Source: Bipolaris cookei (Eukaryota; Ascomycota; Dothideomycetes; Pleosporales; Pleosporaceae). Taken from it: a stretch of DNA of 64,000 nt. The position numbers and the translations under genes were made by a program. Every line of letters begins with the position of its first letter. Positions within the stretch are counted from its first letter, which is position 1. The notes under the pieces were generated by a model. The model searched no databases and was not told the origin of the DNA. It saw only the letters and a list, made by a program, of their open reading frames with translations. The DNA is taken from contig NRSV01000018.1 in NCBI GenBank assembly GCA_002286855.1, positions 263,100 to 327,099 on the forward strand, given 5' to 3'. This document shows, piece after piece, positions 11,669-22,094 of the stretch.

Positions 11669-12027
11669 ATGGAGATCCAGACAATCTTCCTCCTCTTGGC
11701 CACCAGTGTCTTCGCTGGTGGCTCCGGCTGGGTGACTACTATCACCATAGAGCAATTTCCGTAAGCTAATCACCTAAAACTCAGGAATGCTACAAAAGAT
11801 TTGAGAGATTTACCAACAACCACGCTGAGCTGCCCGAGGGCACGGATCCGAACTACATTTTCAGCTACTGCCTAGAGACGAACGGATGTTGCGCCAATGG
11901 CGAAACGTGGTACCCCTGCAATAGTGTAGGTTGAGTTTATTTGGTGGTTACGCAATGCGCGGATGATTTACAGACATGTGTGCCGGGAAATTCCTGCGTT
12001 GGCTTTGATAACACTGCTTTTTGCTAA
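11669..12027 (+). CDS. Small cysteine-rich secreted protein (effector-like), three exons
   Basis: Exons 11669-11731, 11785-11925 and 11974-12027 give 85 residues. Exon 1 codes for MEIQTIFLLLATSVFAGGSGW, a textbook signal peptide with likely cleavage after VFA. Intron 1 (53 nt) has donor GTGACT, branch GCTAAT and acceptor CAG; intron 2 (48 nt) is GTAGGT...CAG. The mature chain has eight cysteines (ECY, YCL, GCC, PCN, TCV, NSC, AFC), an even number suited to four disulfides, and ends exactly AFC-stop. An alternative donor at 11761 (GTAAGC) with a 47-nt intron would give 87 residues and only seven cysteines, so I prefer the first model. The gene stands alone in a gene-poor region. Function is unknown; effector or antimicrobial role is inference from size, export and Cys content. 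Confidence 0.7.
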
Positions 12028-13106
12028 GGTTGTAGTGAATTGGGAACCCAGATAGCAATGTTGTGGATCTATTGAGTTGACTGGCATTTTATGAGAGTAA
12101 TGAATGGATTCATGCAGTCACAGTGTACCTGTGTATATGGTGGTGTGAGGAATGGCAGTGGTGGCAGTGGCTGGATGCAGGCAGTAGCTAGTCTTGGTGG
12201 GGTTTGTTGTTTCCCAATGCCCCAACCTAACAAGAAATCAATTTATGTGAAAATATGAAAGATTAGCATATGTAGTTCTAATACATACGACCACAGAAAA
12301 CTGAAATTTAGGCATCCCGTCCGATCTGCCCTATACAAGCAGTTTATCGGCAGACTAGTAGTCAGGTGGGTGACCACTGGCGAATCCCTGCTGTCGTATG
12401 TTTTGATATTCTTTTTGTACTTTTTGCACAGGCCACGTAGCTTAGTTTTAGCGTGTAGTCACAGTGTACCTGCCAACTACAAGAGTATGGAATCAATATG
12501 TAGCTCATGTCAGATGTGGTGAGTTGAAGATACAAGAAGTAGATTAGCGTCGCTGTAGGATGATTATCATAATCTTTTAGCGACTTCAAGCAGGTACAGT
12601 TGCCTCTACCCAACGATAGGTTTTGGTTGAAATATTGCCTTATATAAACTACCTCCTATTTTCCACAGCTTTTGCCCTGCAAAATTAGCAACTATGATTA
12701 GAACGTAACGCATCGTAGCTCAACTCATTAATAAGTGTATGCAAGCCACTTTTTCTCTCCAAAAAGTACTTCACATCTACACAATCCTTGCCAATAAACC
12801 CGACCACTCGTCCAAACCACCACACGCAAATAGCCCCAGTAGATACATGAATCTAAATTTACCTACCCCTCACTCTCAAGCGGGGGACGCCAAAGACCTC
12901 CCCACTCAGCACGCTAAACCCCAACCGTCCAGGGTCTTCTTGGCACCAAACGTCACATCTTGGTTCATTCATGCATCCAGTCCTGCGCCCAAACCCCAAA
13001 TCCGAACCACATCCCCTGTGAAACCCTTGCGAACGCCCAACACCACTTGAACCCGACCTAGCCCAACCAGCCAGCACACAAGCACCCCCCGCCCCACGAG
13101 CCCAAA
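12028..13106. other. Gene-free stretch
   Basis: No supported gene. A 16-nt word AGTCACAGTGTACCTG occurs near 12117 and again near 12459. The last 350 bases, C-rich, should be the promoter and leader of SFT1. Confidence 0.5.
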
Positions 13107-13521
13107 ATGTCCGCCTACGAACGCGAACAACAAAACGACTCGCGCCTCGATGAACTCGCATCCAAAGTCTCTGCGCTGCGCGGTGTAACAGTTGACATAT
13201 ACGACAGCGCACGCGACCAGCATGTTTTGGATAATACCGTACGTTCCCTCCCTCCCCCCATTTGTACTCCTACTCTTATCCCTCCCCCTCCTTGCTTCCC
13301 TACCTACTCCAATTCCACTTTCAAACACGTACGGTATTCTGACATGCGTATGCAACGTGCAGAACGAAACCTTCTCCAACATGGCCACATCCCTCAAAGG
13401 CTCAGCAAGTCGACTGACGCGCATGGCGGCGTCGGGAAATAAAGTGGCGATATTCAAGCTGAGTGGCATGATTGTAGCAGCGTTTGTCGCGTTGTATTGG
13501 ATTTGGCATTTGATCTTCTGA
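13107..13521 (+). CDS. SFT1: SFT1/BET1-type Qc-SNARE of the Golgi
   Basis: Exons 13107-13238 and 13363-13521 flank a 124-nt intron (GTACGT donor, TTCTGAC branch, CAG acceptor); the product has 96 residues. The SNARE motif spans both exons: LDELASKVSALRGVTVDIYD, then ARDQHVLDNT joined to NETFSNMATSLKGS. The ARDQ Gln fits the ionic zero layer. A C-terminal membrane anchor follows (LSGMIVAAFVALYWIWHLIF) with no residues after it, as in tail-anchored SNAREs. Sft1 acts in retrograde and intra-Golgi vesicle fusion. BET1 is the nearest alternative, but the short N-terminus and the ARDQ..D context fit Sft1 better. Confidence 0.85.
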
Positions 13522-14016
13522 GCGGAATACGAATACTGCTGCGACAAGCGAAGATGATTGTGAAGGGATAAAGTGAAAGGGCTGGCGGGTGTTTGAAGAG
13601 GCGAAGAGTGGTTAAGGTATTGTTTACGTCTACAAACGGGCCTCGGAACGAATAAGATGTGTCGGCGTGAAAGGCTGGTTGGGGTAATTATGCATTTCGC
13701 TGCACACGACTATGGGAATCAGTAGAGCAGCGAAAAGGGGGCTGGTATGAAGATGAGGACAAAGGGAGACATGATTCATCATGTGTATTGATTTTTATTA
13801 TTGGGATAGGGACATGGGATATATCAATCCCTTGCATATGCGGCGTTCATGGCTGCAAGGGAGACCGATGAGAGCATTTAAATTTTTTTCTGATATACAA
13901 GTTCAAAAGATTTCTATAAGCAATTATGTATACCATGCATATTACACTCTCGATTAGGCATTGGTTTTCCAATCGCGAATGTAATAGCTCGTACAAACTT
14001 CTCAATACATGACAAC
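13522..14016. other. Convergent intergenic region
   Basis: Lies between the 3' ends of SFT1 (plus) and AGE2 (minus). It should hold both 3' UTRs; no gene seen. Confidence 0.6.
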
Positions 14017-15706
14017 TTACTCCCAAACATTGGAGAACAAATCATCGCTCGTGCCACCAAATCCTCCTGCAGGCTTACTTTGGGTAGTGGTAGTGTTGGA
14101 GGTTGTGGTGGGCGCAGCACTGCTCCAGCCCCCAAAGTCGTCGTCCTGCGTCACTTTAGGTGCGCTCCAGCCAGTCGTTGTTGCCTGGGCAGTGGAAGTA
14201 GTTGCTGCAGGCTGGCTAGGTGCGGACGACGCCCATACGTCATTACCACCCCAGGCATCCATGTTTGAGAACCCTGAATAGTTGACCGCTGGTGCAGCGG
14301 GCGTAGACTTTGTAGCAGGAGCAGGTGCGGGTGAGGAGAGGTTAAATGCCGAGTTGGCGGACGGCGATGCTATTGGCGGAGAGGTGACTTGTGGTGCGGG
14401 TGCAGGTGCGGAAGGCATGGAGAGATCAAGGAGGTCGGCCATACCAGACGCTGCCGGAGCTGCAGGCTTGGATGGCGCGGGCGAAGAAAAGGCACTGAAG
14501 TTGCTCGCTCCTCCAGCAGGGCTCATGTTACGACTCTGTGGAGCAGGCTTTGAGTCAAAAAAATTGCCGCCGCCGCCAAATATGTTGGAAGAAGACGACG
14601 CGGGAGGCGATTTTTTGCTCGAGAAGCTATCCAGACCAGAAAATGGTGAAGGCTTGGGTGCGGGAGCAGCGTTGAAAGACAAGCTGCTGAATGCATCATT
14701 CATACCGCCAAACGATGACTGCTGTGGTGATGCCTGTACCTGGGACGATACGAGTCCACTGAAAGAGTCTTGACGAGCATGCTGTTGTGGCTGAGGCGCT
14801 GCTGCAGGCTTTGCAGCATACAGAGACAGGATCGACTGCTTAAGGTCTGGTCTTGAGGGCGCTGCCGCAGCAGCAGGACCTGTGCTGGATGGACGAGCGG
14901 GTGCAGCAGAGGATCCTCCACCGAGAAAGTCGAGGCCTAGCAATGAATCTCCTGCTTTGTGCTGTTTCGGGGGCGCTGGTTCTGCCTTTGGAGGCGGTCG
15001 TGCAGCAGCCGGTGGTCCAGTGCTCGGTCGCTCGGGAACTGGATCATCTCCAAACAGGTCGATAACAGGCTGCGGTTGTGCTTGTCGCTGAGGAGGCGGG
15101 GCACGGCCGGAGCCTTGTGTCAGGCGTTGCGAGGCTGAGCGTTCTATTTGTACCTTCTCCTGTACTTTCTTCAATGGCTAGGCTTATTGTTAGTCCTTGT
15201 CTTTAAGGTGGCTTGCACATACTAACCACATCATCATCGTCACTGTCCAGAGTGGAAGGATCCGGCATGGGCCCATCCATAACCCAACGCTTCGACTCAT
15301 ACTTTGTACGGATAAAGTTCTCTATCTTGGCCTCGGATGGAACATGGCCAGGTGCCAATTTCGACTCCCAGTATTTATTGGCTCGCGCATTCCCCCATTT
15401 CAATACACTCTCGAGTTGTTCATCAGTCCAGGTATCGAGGTCAACCGACTTGACCCTGCTGATATGCGTTCCCATGCCGCGGTGTATGCCCGAACATCGA
15501 ATGCATATGAAGACGCCTAGATTCCAGCTTGCCCATCGTGGATCTGCGAGAGTGTTAGCGGGCGCAGGCCACAATGGCACACAAGTCTTACGCTTGTTCC
15601 GCTTGCAGTCTGAGCATGTCTTGTTGCCTTCGAGCTTTACCAAGTTCTTCAGTGTGGCGCGATTCTGCTCCGCCCGGTCGGCGGCAGGGTTGGGCCGTCG
15701 TGACAT
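14017..15706 (-). CDS. AGE2: Age2-type ArfGAP
   Basis: Three exons (15592-15706, 15227-15543, 14017-15177) yield 530 residues. Intron 1 (48 nt, GTAAGA, CCGCTAACAC branch) restores KRNKHPRWASWNLGVFICIRC; intron 2 (49 nt, GTTAGT, GACTAAC branch) restores DDDVPLKKVQEK. The ArfGAP zinc finger uses C31, C34, C52 and C55, with the catalytic arginine finger in the following IHRG (Arg60). The remainder is a Pro/Ala/Ser/Gln-rich disordered tail with repeated LDLFG/FGG-like short motifs, ending SDDLFSNVWE, which suggests adaptor binding. The enzyme stimulates GTP hydrolysis on Arf at the trans-Golgi/endosome. The spacing C-x17-C between finger halves and the K/R-N-K-HPRWASW context are those of Age2 rather than Gcs1. 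Confidence 0.92.
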
Positions 15707-16175
15707 TGTGGGGTAGGTGGTTGTGTGCGGAGACTAGGTGCGTATTGCGGAATCGTAGAGTCGGCGCGTGGCAGGGTTGAAGAAAAGCAGTATCTCGCGA
15801 GTGCACGTGTCAATGTCGAGGAGGGTGGTTGAGTGGGGATTGGGCTGTTTCATTCGTGCCTGAAGCGTTTGGTGTGCCCTAACAATGACGCTCGGCTTGG
15901 CACCTCAAACCACCACCCCCTCCTATGTGACCAGAATTACTTTTATACGCTCTGCCTATGGCGAGGGTGCCACATTTTGAGCAACAATCGGTTGCAGGGC
16001 GATCCACATGTTGAAAGATGGGTGGATTGGTCATGACAGGGGCTGCCCTGTTAGAAAGAAGTCATTAGATTAGTGCTTGTAAACGCCTGCCCCGGGTATC
16101 GCCAATGTGGTATGCTATACTATAATACATGCGCTGACCGCTAATTACTTTGCTTAATACACGCAGCAACAACGC
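15707..16175. other. Intergenic: AGE2 promoter and 3' flank of the next minus-strand gene
   Basis: No supported gene. The C-rich stretch around 15880-15930 is the likely AGE2 promoter. Confidence 0.55.
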
Positions 16176-16910
16176 TTAGGCGGGGCGGAACCGCCAGTCG
16201 TCCCAGTCCTCATCCTCCGACTCGCTTTCTTCGTCTTCTTCATTCTGAAGAGCTGCGGACTCCTGGTTTTGTACATCGCCTGGCCGTCCAGACACCGACC
16301 GCAACGCCTCTCTCTGCTTCCGTAGCCTCTTGACCCTCTCCTCGAGTCCTTCCATCTCTTCAAACTCGTCCTCAAGGGCCCGCGCAGCATCTTCCTTCTC
16401 TCCCTCCATTTCTTCGTCCCTCTTGGCACGTTGTGCACTCTGTTCTTCTCGTACTTGGGCGGCGAGCTGGGCGGCTGTCATGGGCGCTGCTTCTATGACA
16501 GCACCTGAATAGGCGGACTTGGCGGGCTGTGGGGTCGTCTTCTCTGTGCTCATTTCGGTCATGAAAGCATCGAGCTCTGCTTGTGCCGCAGCGTCGAGCG
16601 GCGGGTCTATGGGCACTGGAGGCTGTGGGGATTGGATGTCTGCTACTATCGGGCTCTCTTCTACTGGGTCAGGCGCGACTTGGTCGTTGTCGTTATCGTC
16701 GTCGTTTGTCGCGCCCGCATCGAAGAAACCGGCCGGAACGCCCGCCTCCTCCTCTATTCGCGTACGCTTCTTCTCCTCTCCACCCTGATCAGGAGCCTTC
16801 CGCTTCTTCGCTGTTGGTGCTGCTGCAGGTGCCGGAGACTGTTTCTGGGGCTTCTGGGCCTGCTGGCGTGCTGCACGTTGTTGTCGCAAGAGGGTTCGGG
16901 CGTCGGCCAT
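16176..16910 (-). CDS. ZNF830/CCDC16-like spliceosome-associated protein lacking the zinc finger
   Basis: A single exon of 244 residues from ATG at 16910. The start MADARTLLRQQRAARQQ and the middle GVPAGFFD plus the acidic, coiled-coil C-terminus (EDEFEEMEGLEERVKRLRKQ, ending EDEDWDDWRFRPA) resemble the ZNF830 (OMCG1/CCDC16) family, which associates with the pre-mRNA splicing machinery. The single C2H2 finger normally found after the first 30 residues is missing; a Lys/Arg-rich stretch (KKRKAPD) takes its place. Either the finger was lost in this lineage or an upstream exon was missed; I saw no finger-like sequence in 16911-17571. Confidence 0.6.
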   Translation of the reverse strand: MADARTLLRQQRAARQQAQKPQKQSPAPAAAPTAKKRKAPDQGGEEKKRTRIEEEAGVPAGFFDAGATNDDDNDNDQVAPDPVEESPIVADIQSPQPPVPIDPPLDAAAQAELDAFMTEMSTEKTTPQPAKSAYSGAVIEAAPMTAAQLAAQVREEQSAQRAKRDEEMEGEKEDAARALEDEFEEMEGLEERVKRLRKQREALRSVSGRPGDVQNQESAALQNEEDEESESEDEDWDDWRFRPA

Positions 16911-17571
16911 TGTTTGCCGGGGATGGTTGCGGAGTCTACAGTGGCAGATGATGCAGTCGGATTGCTATCAATCGGCGTGGTTTGGTACGGTCCTGTCGCG
17001 CTTCAACAAAACAGCTTGTCCAGCCACGCAAAGGGTCCAGGTCGTGCTAGTGGCTGGGATTACGGCAGCCAAGACATCGGCAAAACGCAGCGTCCAAGCT
17101 CCACTCCACTGTCTCCTCACTGACACCACCCATCCCGACACCACACGACACACCGCGCCTCTGTCCGGCAATCGATTCACCATCTCCTGCTGCCTCACAC
17201 TGCGCTCGCATACAAGCGCATACTCCAGAGGCATCTTTCCGTCCGCCATTGTCGTCTCTGTCGCGCCGGTTGCTGGTGCGCCGTCGGCTCCGTCCACGGG
17301 AGACACGCACGAGAAAGCTGCGACTCATATTCGGCAAGCTCGTCTCGCATCGCGGCTCCAGTCTGTACAAGCAGGTGGGATATTTGTTGCTCTCTCTTTG
17401 ACTAGTTAGTAGCCGGCTCGTACGGCGTGTCTGCTGGCCCGCTACGCCACGCGCAGGGCAGGATTTGGGGCTTCCGTAGAGACTTTTTCTTTGAATCTTG
17501 TTGCGCACATAGCATAAGCTGCATTCGTGGTATCGTCTATTCTTTGAAGCCCATCACCCGTGTCCACCACC
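16911..17571. promoter_or_regulatory. Divergent promoter region (ZNF830-like / BYE1)
   Basis: 660 bp between two divergent starts. Reading frames on both strands here lack family features and have no clear splice partners, so I treat the stretch as regulatory DNA and leaders. Confidence 0.5.
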
Positions 17572-20349
17572 ATGTCCGGTAAGCAGACACCATCTACACG
17601 CGCCCGTACCAGCTCCTCGTCGCGCACCCCGCACACTACACGCGCGTGCACAACAGCCTCTGAGCTGCATGCTCATGCCAATACTCATGCCGATGCTGAT
17701 GCTGATACTGCTGCCACAGATGAAATCAGGCGCTCCGGCCGCGCCAACAAAGGTCACCATACAAAGAACCAAGACGCGCTCGACGAGCCCGCTCCCGCTG
17801 CTCCCGCTACTCCTGCTGCTGCTCCTGTCGCCGCCCCAAAGTCCAAAGCAACCCCAGCGACTGAGAAGAAAGGACAAGCCCATAGCAAGAAAGGAAATGC
17901 AAAGGGACCCTCTCAGCGCGCTCGGTCGACGCAATCGGCCGATGCGGATGAAGAGGACGACGATGAGGAAGAGGAGGATGCCATCATTCGTTGTGTGTGC
18001 GGTGACCAGCGCGACATTCGCGGACGGCAGATGATCTGTTGCGACAGCTGTACAGCTTGGCAACATAACAAGTGCCTGGGTCTACCCGAGGGCGATTTCT
18101 GGGAGGGTAAGGACTACTACTGCGAGCAATGCAAGCCCGAAGACCATGTCGAGTTGTTGGCTGCCATGGCCCGTGGCGAGAGGCCGTGGGCGCGTAAGAA
18201 GGGCTCCAAACCCAAGCCTCGTGCCAGCGACGTCAAGCCGGATGCCCCATCTGAGAAGGCAGTGACGCCCCAACAGTCTACGCCTTCACAACCTCCGGTA
18301 GCTCCAGTGGAAGTCACTACTCCCACTTCTGCTCCCATCACAGTACCCACCCCAGAAGCGTCCAATGGCCATGCCGAACCAAAGGTACACCCTCTTAATA
18401 CCATTGTTATGACCTCCACTCACAAACACAAACAGGGCACCAAGAGTCAGCCGCAGTCTCCTCTCGGCGAAAAACGCCGCCATGACGCGGCTTCAGAAAA
18501 GGTCAACGCAAGCAAGAAGCGCAGAAAGTCGAGCCATCATGAAACCAAGACGGAGCCGCAAGATGCATTGGCCACGGACATCGATGCCCTTCCCCAGAAC
18601 CAGAAGGCTGTCGCGGAGAAGCTATGCGAAACCCTGGCACCCTTGATCACTTCTGCTTCGGACACCCGAGGATACCGCATCCCAGACGGTGAGACTGCCA
18701 AGTCTCTTGCTACCAAGTATACCCTTCAAATGTGCCATGCTGCTTTCAACATGTATGGCGAGCCTACCGGCGGGTCCTCGCCATACTTTGGCAAGATGCG
18801 CACCATCATGTTCAATGTCAAAAAGAACACCGTTCTTGTGGATCGTCTGCTTTCAGGAAGCCTCAAGGCCGAGGACCTTGTGAGCATGGAAGCCGAGGAA
18901 ATGGCGAGCGAAGACAAGCAACGCGAGTACGCGGCCATGCGAGAAGCGGCTGAGAAGCAAATGATTCTGACCGAAGAGACTGGGCCTCGGCTGCGCAAGA
19001 CACACAAAGGCGAAGAGATTGTCGGTGAAGACAACTTCGAGAATGATGACTTCAAGGAGCCCACTCAACGGGAGCGGGATAGTATCACAGAAGATGCAAC
19101 AGTACATTCGCCTGTGGCCGTACCCCCATCCGAGAGTCCTGCCGCGCCAAGACCGTCTGAGGCGGAAACACCCCAACACGACGGCTTGCGACGAGCATCG
19201 ACCAATTTTGATATCAACTCTGTCTTCGACAAGGTCCGCTCGCCGCAGCACGACCAGCAAACCTTCCTTCACCGCCGCCGTAGCTCCATGCACACACAAG
19301 ACAAGCCCCAGAGTGCAGTGGATGATGCAGACGTTGATCGACTACTCAAGGACGAAGACAACGACGTGGAAATGTCAGGATATTCCTCGGACCCAACAGT
19401 CTGCTGGCAAGGCTCCATCAACATGCAGTCTATGGAACCGTTTGATGCCGTTGCCCGATTCGTCGCAGGCGGCGACTTTGGCCAGGTCGTGCCCTGGGAA
19501 AAGCTTCTGACCCATATTGTGGCGATCCAAGGACGTATCGAGAGTTCTAAAGGAAACGATTATATCCAGAGTATCGGACACACAGAGAGCCACGAAGTTT
19601 CTATTCTCACCGTTAGCCCCGTCACCACTGAAGGACGCACAGTCATGGACCATCTCTACGAATACTTTCACTCGCGTGGCAGGTGGGGTGTGGTACCTGT
19701 CGAAGGCAACGATATACTTCGGGATCTTTATGTGATTCCAATTGAGGAGGGCGGAAGCAACCTTCCTCCGTTTATCGACATGCTGGAGTACTGCACCATT
19801 GAGACACCCCGCAAGGAAAACATGCTGTTATTGGCCCTCGTAGCCAAGCTGCCAGAGCTCAAGCCCCAACACCCGCCAACTGAACACTTTGAGAGATATC
19901 CAGCTCATGAGGCCGCAACTGGTACAATTGCGCAGCCCGCTTTTGGTAGCGGCCCCAGTCCATCACCGATGACCAATCCTCACGCGCCACAATTCTCACC
20001 GGTCAGCGCAGCCTACCCGCAGTATGGCAATCCATTCGCACCGCCACAGGCAAACATGGTGCCCAACCCACAACCCCCGCTGCCAATGCACACACCACCA
20101 CACCACCAGATCCCGAAAGCCCTCGAGATTCTCGGTCCCTACATTGACGCACCCGTCATTGTCACTATCCTCACTTCAAACCTGTCACAGAACGCAGTCG
20201 TCTCAGAATTGCAAATGATCAACCTGAGGCATATTGTTGAAACTGTGCCAGAAGCGCGGGATAACATTGCCGTGCTGACGAATCACCTGCAGTCCAAGAC
20301 TGAGGCAAGTCGACAACAACAGCACGCCCAGCCATCAGGACCTCTGTAG
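17572..20349 (+). CDS. BYE1: BYE1-type transcription elongation factor (PHD-TFIIS central-SPOC)
   Basis: Preferred exons are 17572-17578 and 17720-20349, 878 residues. The 141-nt intron (GTAAGC...CCACAG) is a multiple of three with no stop, so an unspliced 925-residue reading also exists. Splicing gives MSDEIRRSGRANKGHHTKNQ, the usual start of this family, whereas retention inserts a HANTHADADADT-like stretch. The PHD finger (about 92-141) reads CVCG...CCDSCTAWQHNKC...CEQC; its aromatic residues suit binding of trimethylated H3K4. A TFIIS central domain lies near 297-400 and a SPOC domain near 554-716. The C-terminal third is Pro-rich. Yeast Bye1 binds RNA polymerase II and counteracts elongation factors; the same nuclear role is expected. 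Confidence 0.88.
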   Translation: MSGKQTPSTRARTSSSSRTPHTTRACTTASELHAHANTHADADADTAATDEIRRSGRANKGHHTKNQDALDEPAPAAPATPAAAPVAAPKSKATPATEKKGQAHSKKGNAKGPSQRARSTQSADADEEDDDEEEEDAIIRCVCGDQRDIRGRQMICCDSCTAWQHNKCLGLPEGDFWEGKDYYCEQCKPEDHVELLAAMARGERPWARKKGSKPKPRASDVKPDAPSEKAVTPQQSTPSQPPVAPVEVTTPTSAPITVPTPEASNGHAEPKVHPLNTIVMTSTHKHKQGTKSQPQSPLGEKRRHDAASEKVNASKKRRKSSHHETKTEPQDALATDIDALPQNQKAVAEKLCETLAPLITSASDTRGYRIPDGETAKSLATKYTLQMCHAAFNMYGEPTGGSSPYFGKMRTIMFNVKKNTVLVDRLLSGSLKAEDLVSMEAEEMASEDKQREYAAMREAAEKQMILTEETGPRLRKTHKGEEIVGEDNFENDDFKEPTQRERDSITEDATVHSPVAVPPSESPAAPRPSEAETPQHDGLRRASTNFDINSVFDKVRSPQHDQQTFLHRRRSSMHTQDKPQSAVDDADVDRLLKDEDNDVEMSGYSSDPTVCWQGSINMQSMEPFDAVARFVAGGDFGQVVPWEKLLTHIVAIQGRIESSKGNDYIQSIGHTESHEVSILTVSPVTTEGRTVMDHLYEYFHSRGRWGVVPVEGNDILRDLYVIPIEEGGSNLPPFIDMLEYCTIETPRKENMLLLALVAKLPELKPQHPPTEHFERYPAHEAATGTIAQPAFGSGPSPSPMTNPHAPQFSPVSAAYPQYGNPFAPPQANMVPNPQPPLPMHTPPHHQIPKALEILGPYIDAPVIVTILTSNLSQNAVVSELQMINLRHIVETVPEARDNIAVLTNHLQSKTEASRQQQHAQPSGPL

Positions 20350-22094
20350 GACAAAAGGTGTGCGCAGATGGCATGACTTTTACCGGAATACACATGTGCT
20401 GAGCATTCGAGGGTGTAGCGTATCGCATGTAATAAGGGAAGGGGAGCGATTTATCAAAGGTAGCCGGCGCTTTGGGTGGTAAACATCTCTATTAAGTTTC
20501 GTTCAGGATCAGCCCTGCGTAGCGTTCCGTGGCGGTGACGACAGGGGCGGGCGGGCTTTTCATGATTTCATCGGTGTATTTTGTTGATACCCATATGTGG
20601 TGTTTTTCTTATTGCTCATTCCTTTTTGATTAAAATGGGTTTTCCGTTCACTTGTAGTTTATCTGCATGTCCGCTCTCCCATGCCATGACTCTTGCAAGT
20701 GAGGATTTTTCCATGTGAAATGATGCGGGTTGTTGCTGATCGAAAGGGTTCAACTAGTTTCGTCCGTTGCGTCGTTGGTGTAATGTTAACACGACAAGTC
20801 CAAGTCTTGGCTTTCGCGCGACTGATTATTTTATTCTAGACTAGAACGGCAAGTCCCGTGTTGGGTCTCGACAACGACCTAAGATCTACATATATTCCCG
20901 GACAAAAGTCCGGCTCGACAGGAAGTGTACATAGAAAATGCGAGTCAGAAAGAGAATCCGATCGGAACTGTATGATCATCATCATCGTCATTCCTTTTTC
21001 TTCTTTACCCTTATCTCCCGTAGCAAAAACGCCTCGCATGCCGATTAAGTATTTTCCGCTTCGAGAAGGCGGGACCCACACTTCCCACGTGCGCACGCAT
21101 TTGTAAAGTTTACTCAGAACGATCCAATCCGATCCCCTTTTTGAACTTTCTGCTTTTCTCTTAACTACTAATAACCACTAGATATATAAACTTTCGCTCT
21201 GCGCATTTAAGCTAGCTATCATGTTTTTTTCATTCCCGGATCTTGTTATTATTCCCATCGGCTTAATCCGCCACGTGGCAAATCTAGGGCTGAAAGAACT
21301 AAGCTTATCCCTGCCCAGAAAAAAATGCGAATAAGAATGCGAAGAAAGGAAAAAAAGCACAGTCCAGCGACGAATGACAATTTGTCCACCGCTGCTTTGC
21401 CCTTACACGTACGTATGGGGTATCCATGCGCGGGAGATGCCGAAAGAGAGAGGGGTGTGGAGAGAGCGAATGCGAAGCAGAATGCGACTAATCTAATTTG
21501 CTTGCTTTGAGAGTGTGTTGTAGTGTAGTGTGCAGTTGCCCAAATGCGAAATGTGGAGCGCTCTAAGCGTCCTTGGGGGACTTCACAACAGCTCCAAGAA
21601 ATGAATTGTGAGACAAAACTTTCCTAGCATAACATGTATACGTTACTTTGGTAGGAAATCATAGAGTCGTGTACAAGTAAGCTAGAATAACGCAAATCGA
21701 TAGCTCAGAAATCGATGGGAAACGGCACGCTTTCGGGGTAGGAGAAGATACATTTACCTTATCTGGTAATTCCAAATTACTCGATGCGGTATTTGGGCCA
21801 GACTAAAGGGTACAACGTTACATCCAGCGCATAGGTTGTCAGACTAGGCGGTACACCAACGATGCGAATACGAGGACTGGAATCGATGGGTGAATGTCAG
21901 GATAAGGGAAAGATACCGCATAGGGAAAGTGTGGCTGGTGGGTTTGGTGAGAGATTGCGGGAGAGGAAGACTAGTGTGGTGGGGGGAGGGTGCGGGTGCG
22001 AGGGTGGACCTAGTGTAGGATGGAGGGTGGAGATGAAGGAGCACCTAGTGAGGTAATTGGAGGTGTGTATCGGTGAGCTAGTGGATGTGTGAAT
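20350..22094. other. Gene-free stretch, BYE1 3' UTR and AT-rich flank
   Basis: No supported gene. From about 21320 the word GAATGCGA starts to recur (21333, 21466), foreshadowing the tandem array that follows. Confidence 0.5.

Noticed and set aside
11761..11807. Alternative 47-nt first intron for the small secreted protein
   Set aside because: Canonical donor, but its GCTAAT branch site would lie too near the donor and the product would have seven cysteines; the 53-nt model fits better.
12739..13106. Open frames upstream of SFT1 on both strands
   Set aside because: Low-complexity Pro/Ser and Gly/Val composition; overlap the SFT1 leader.
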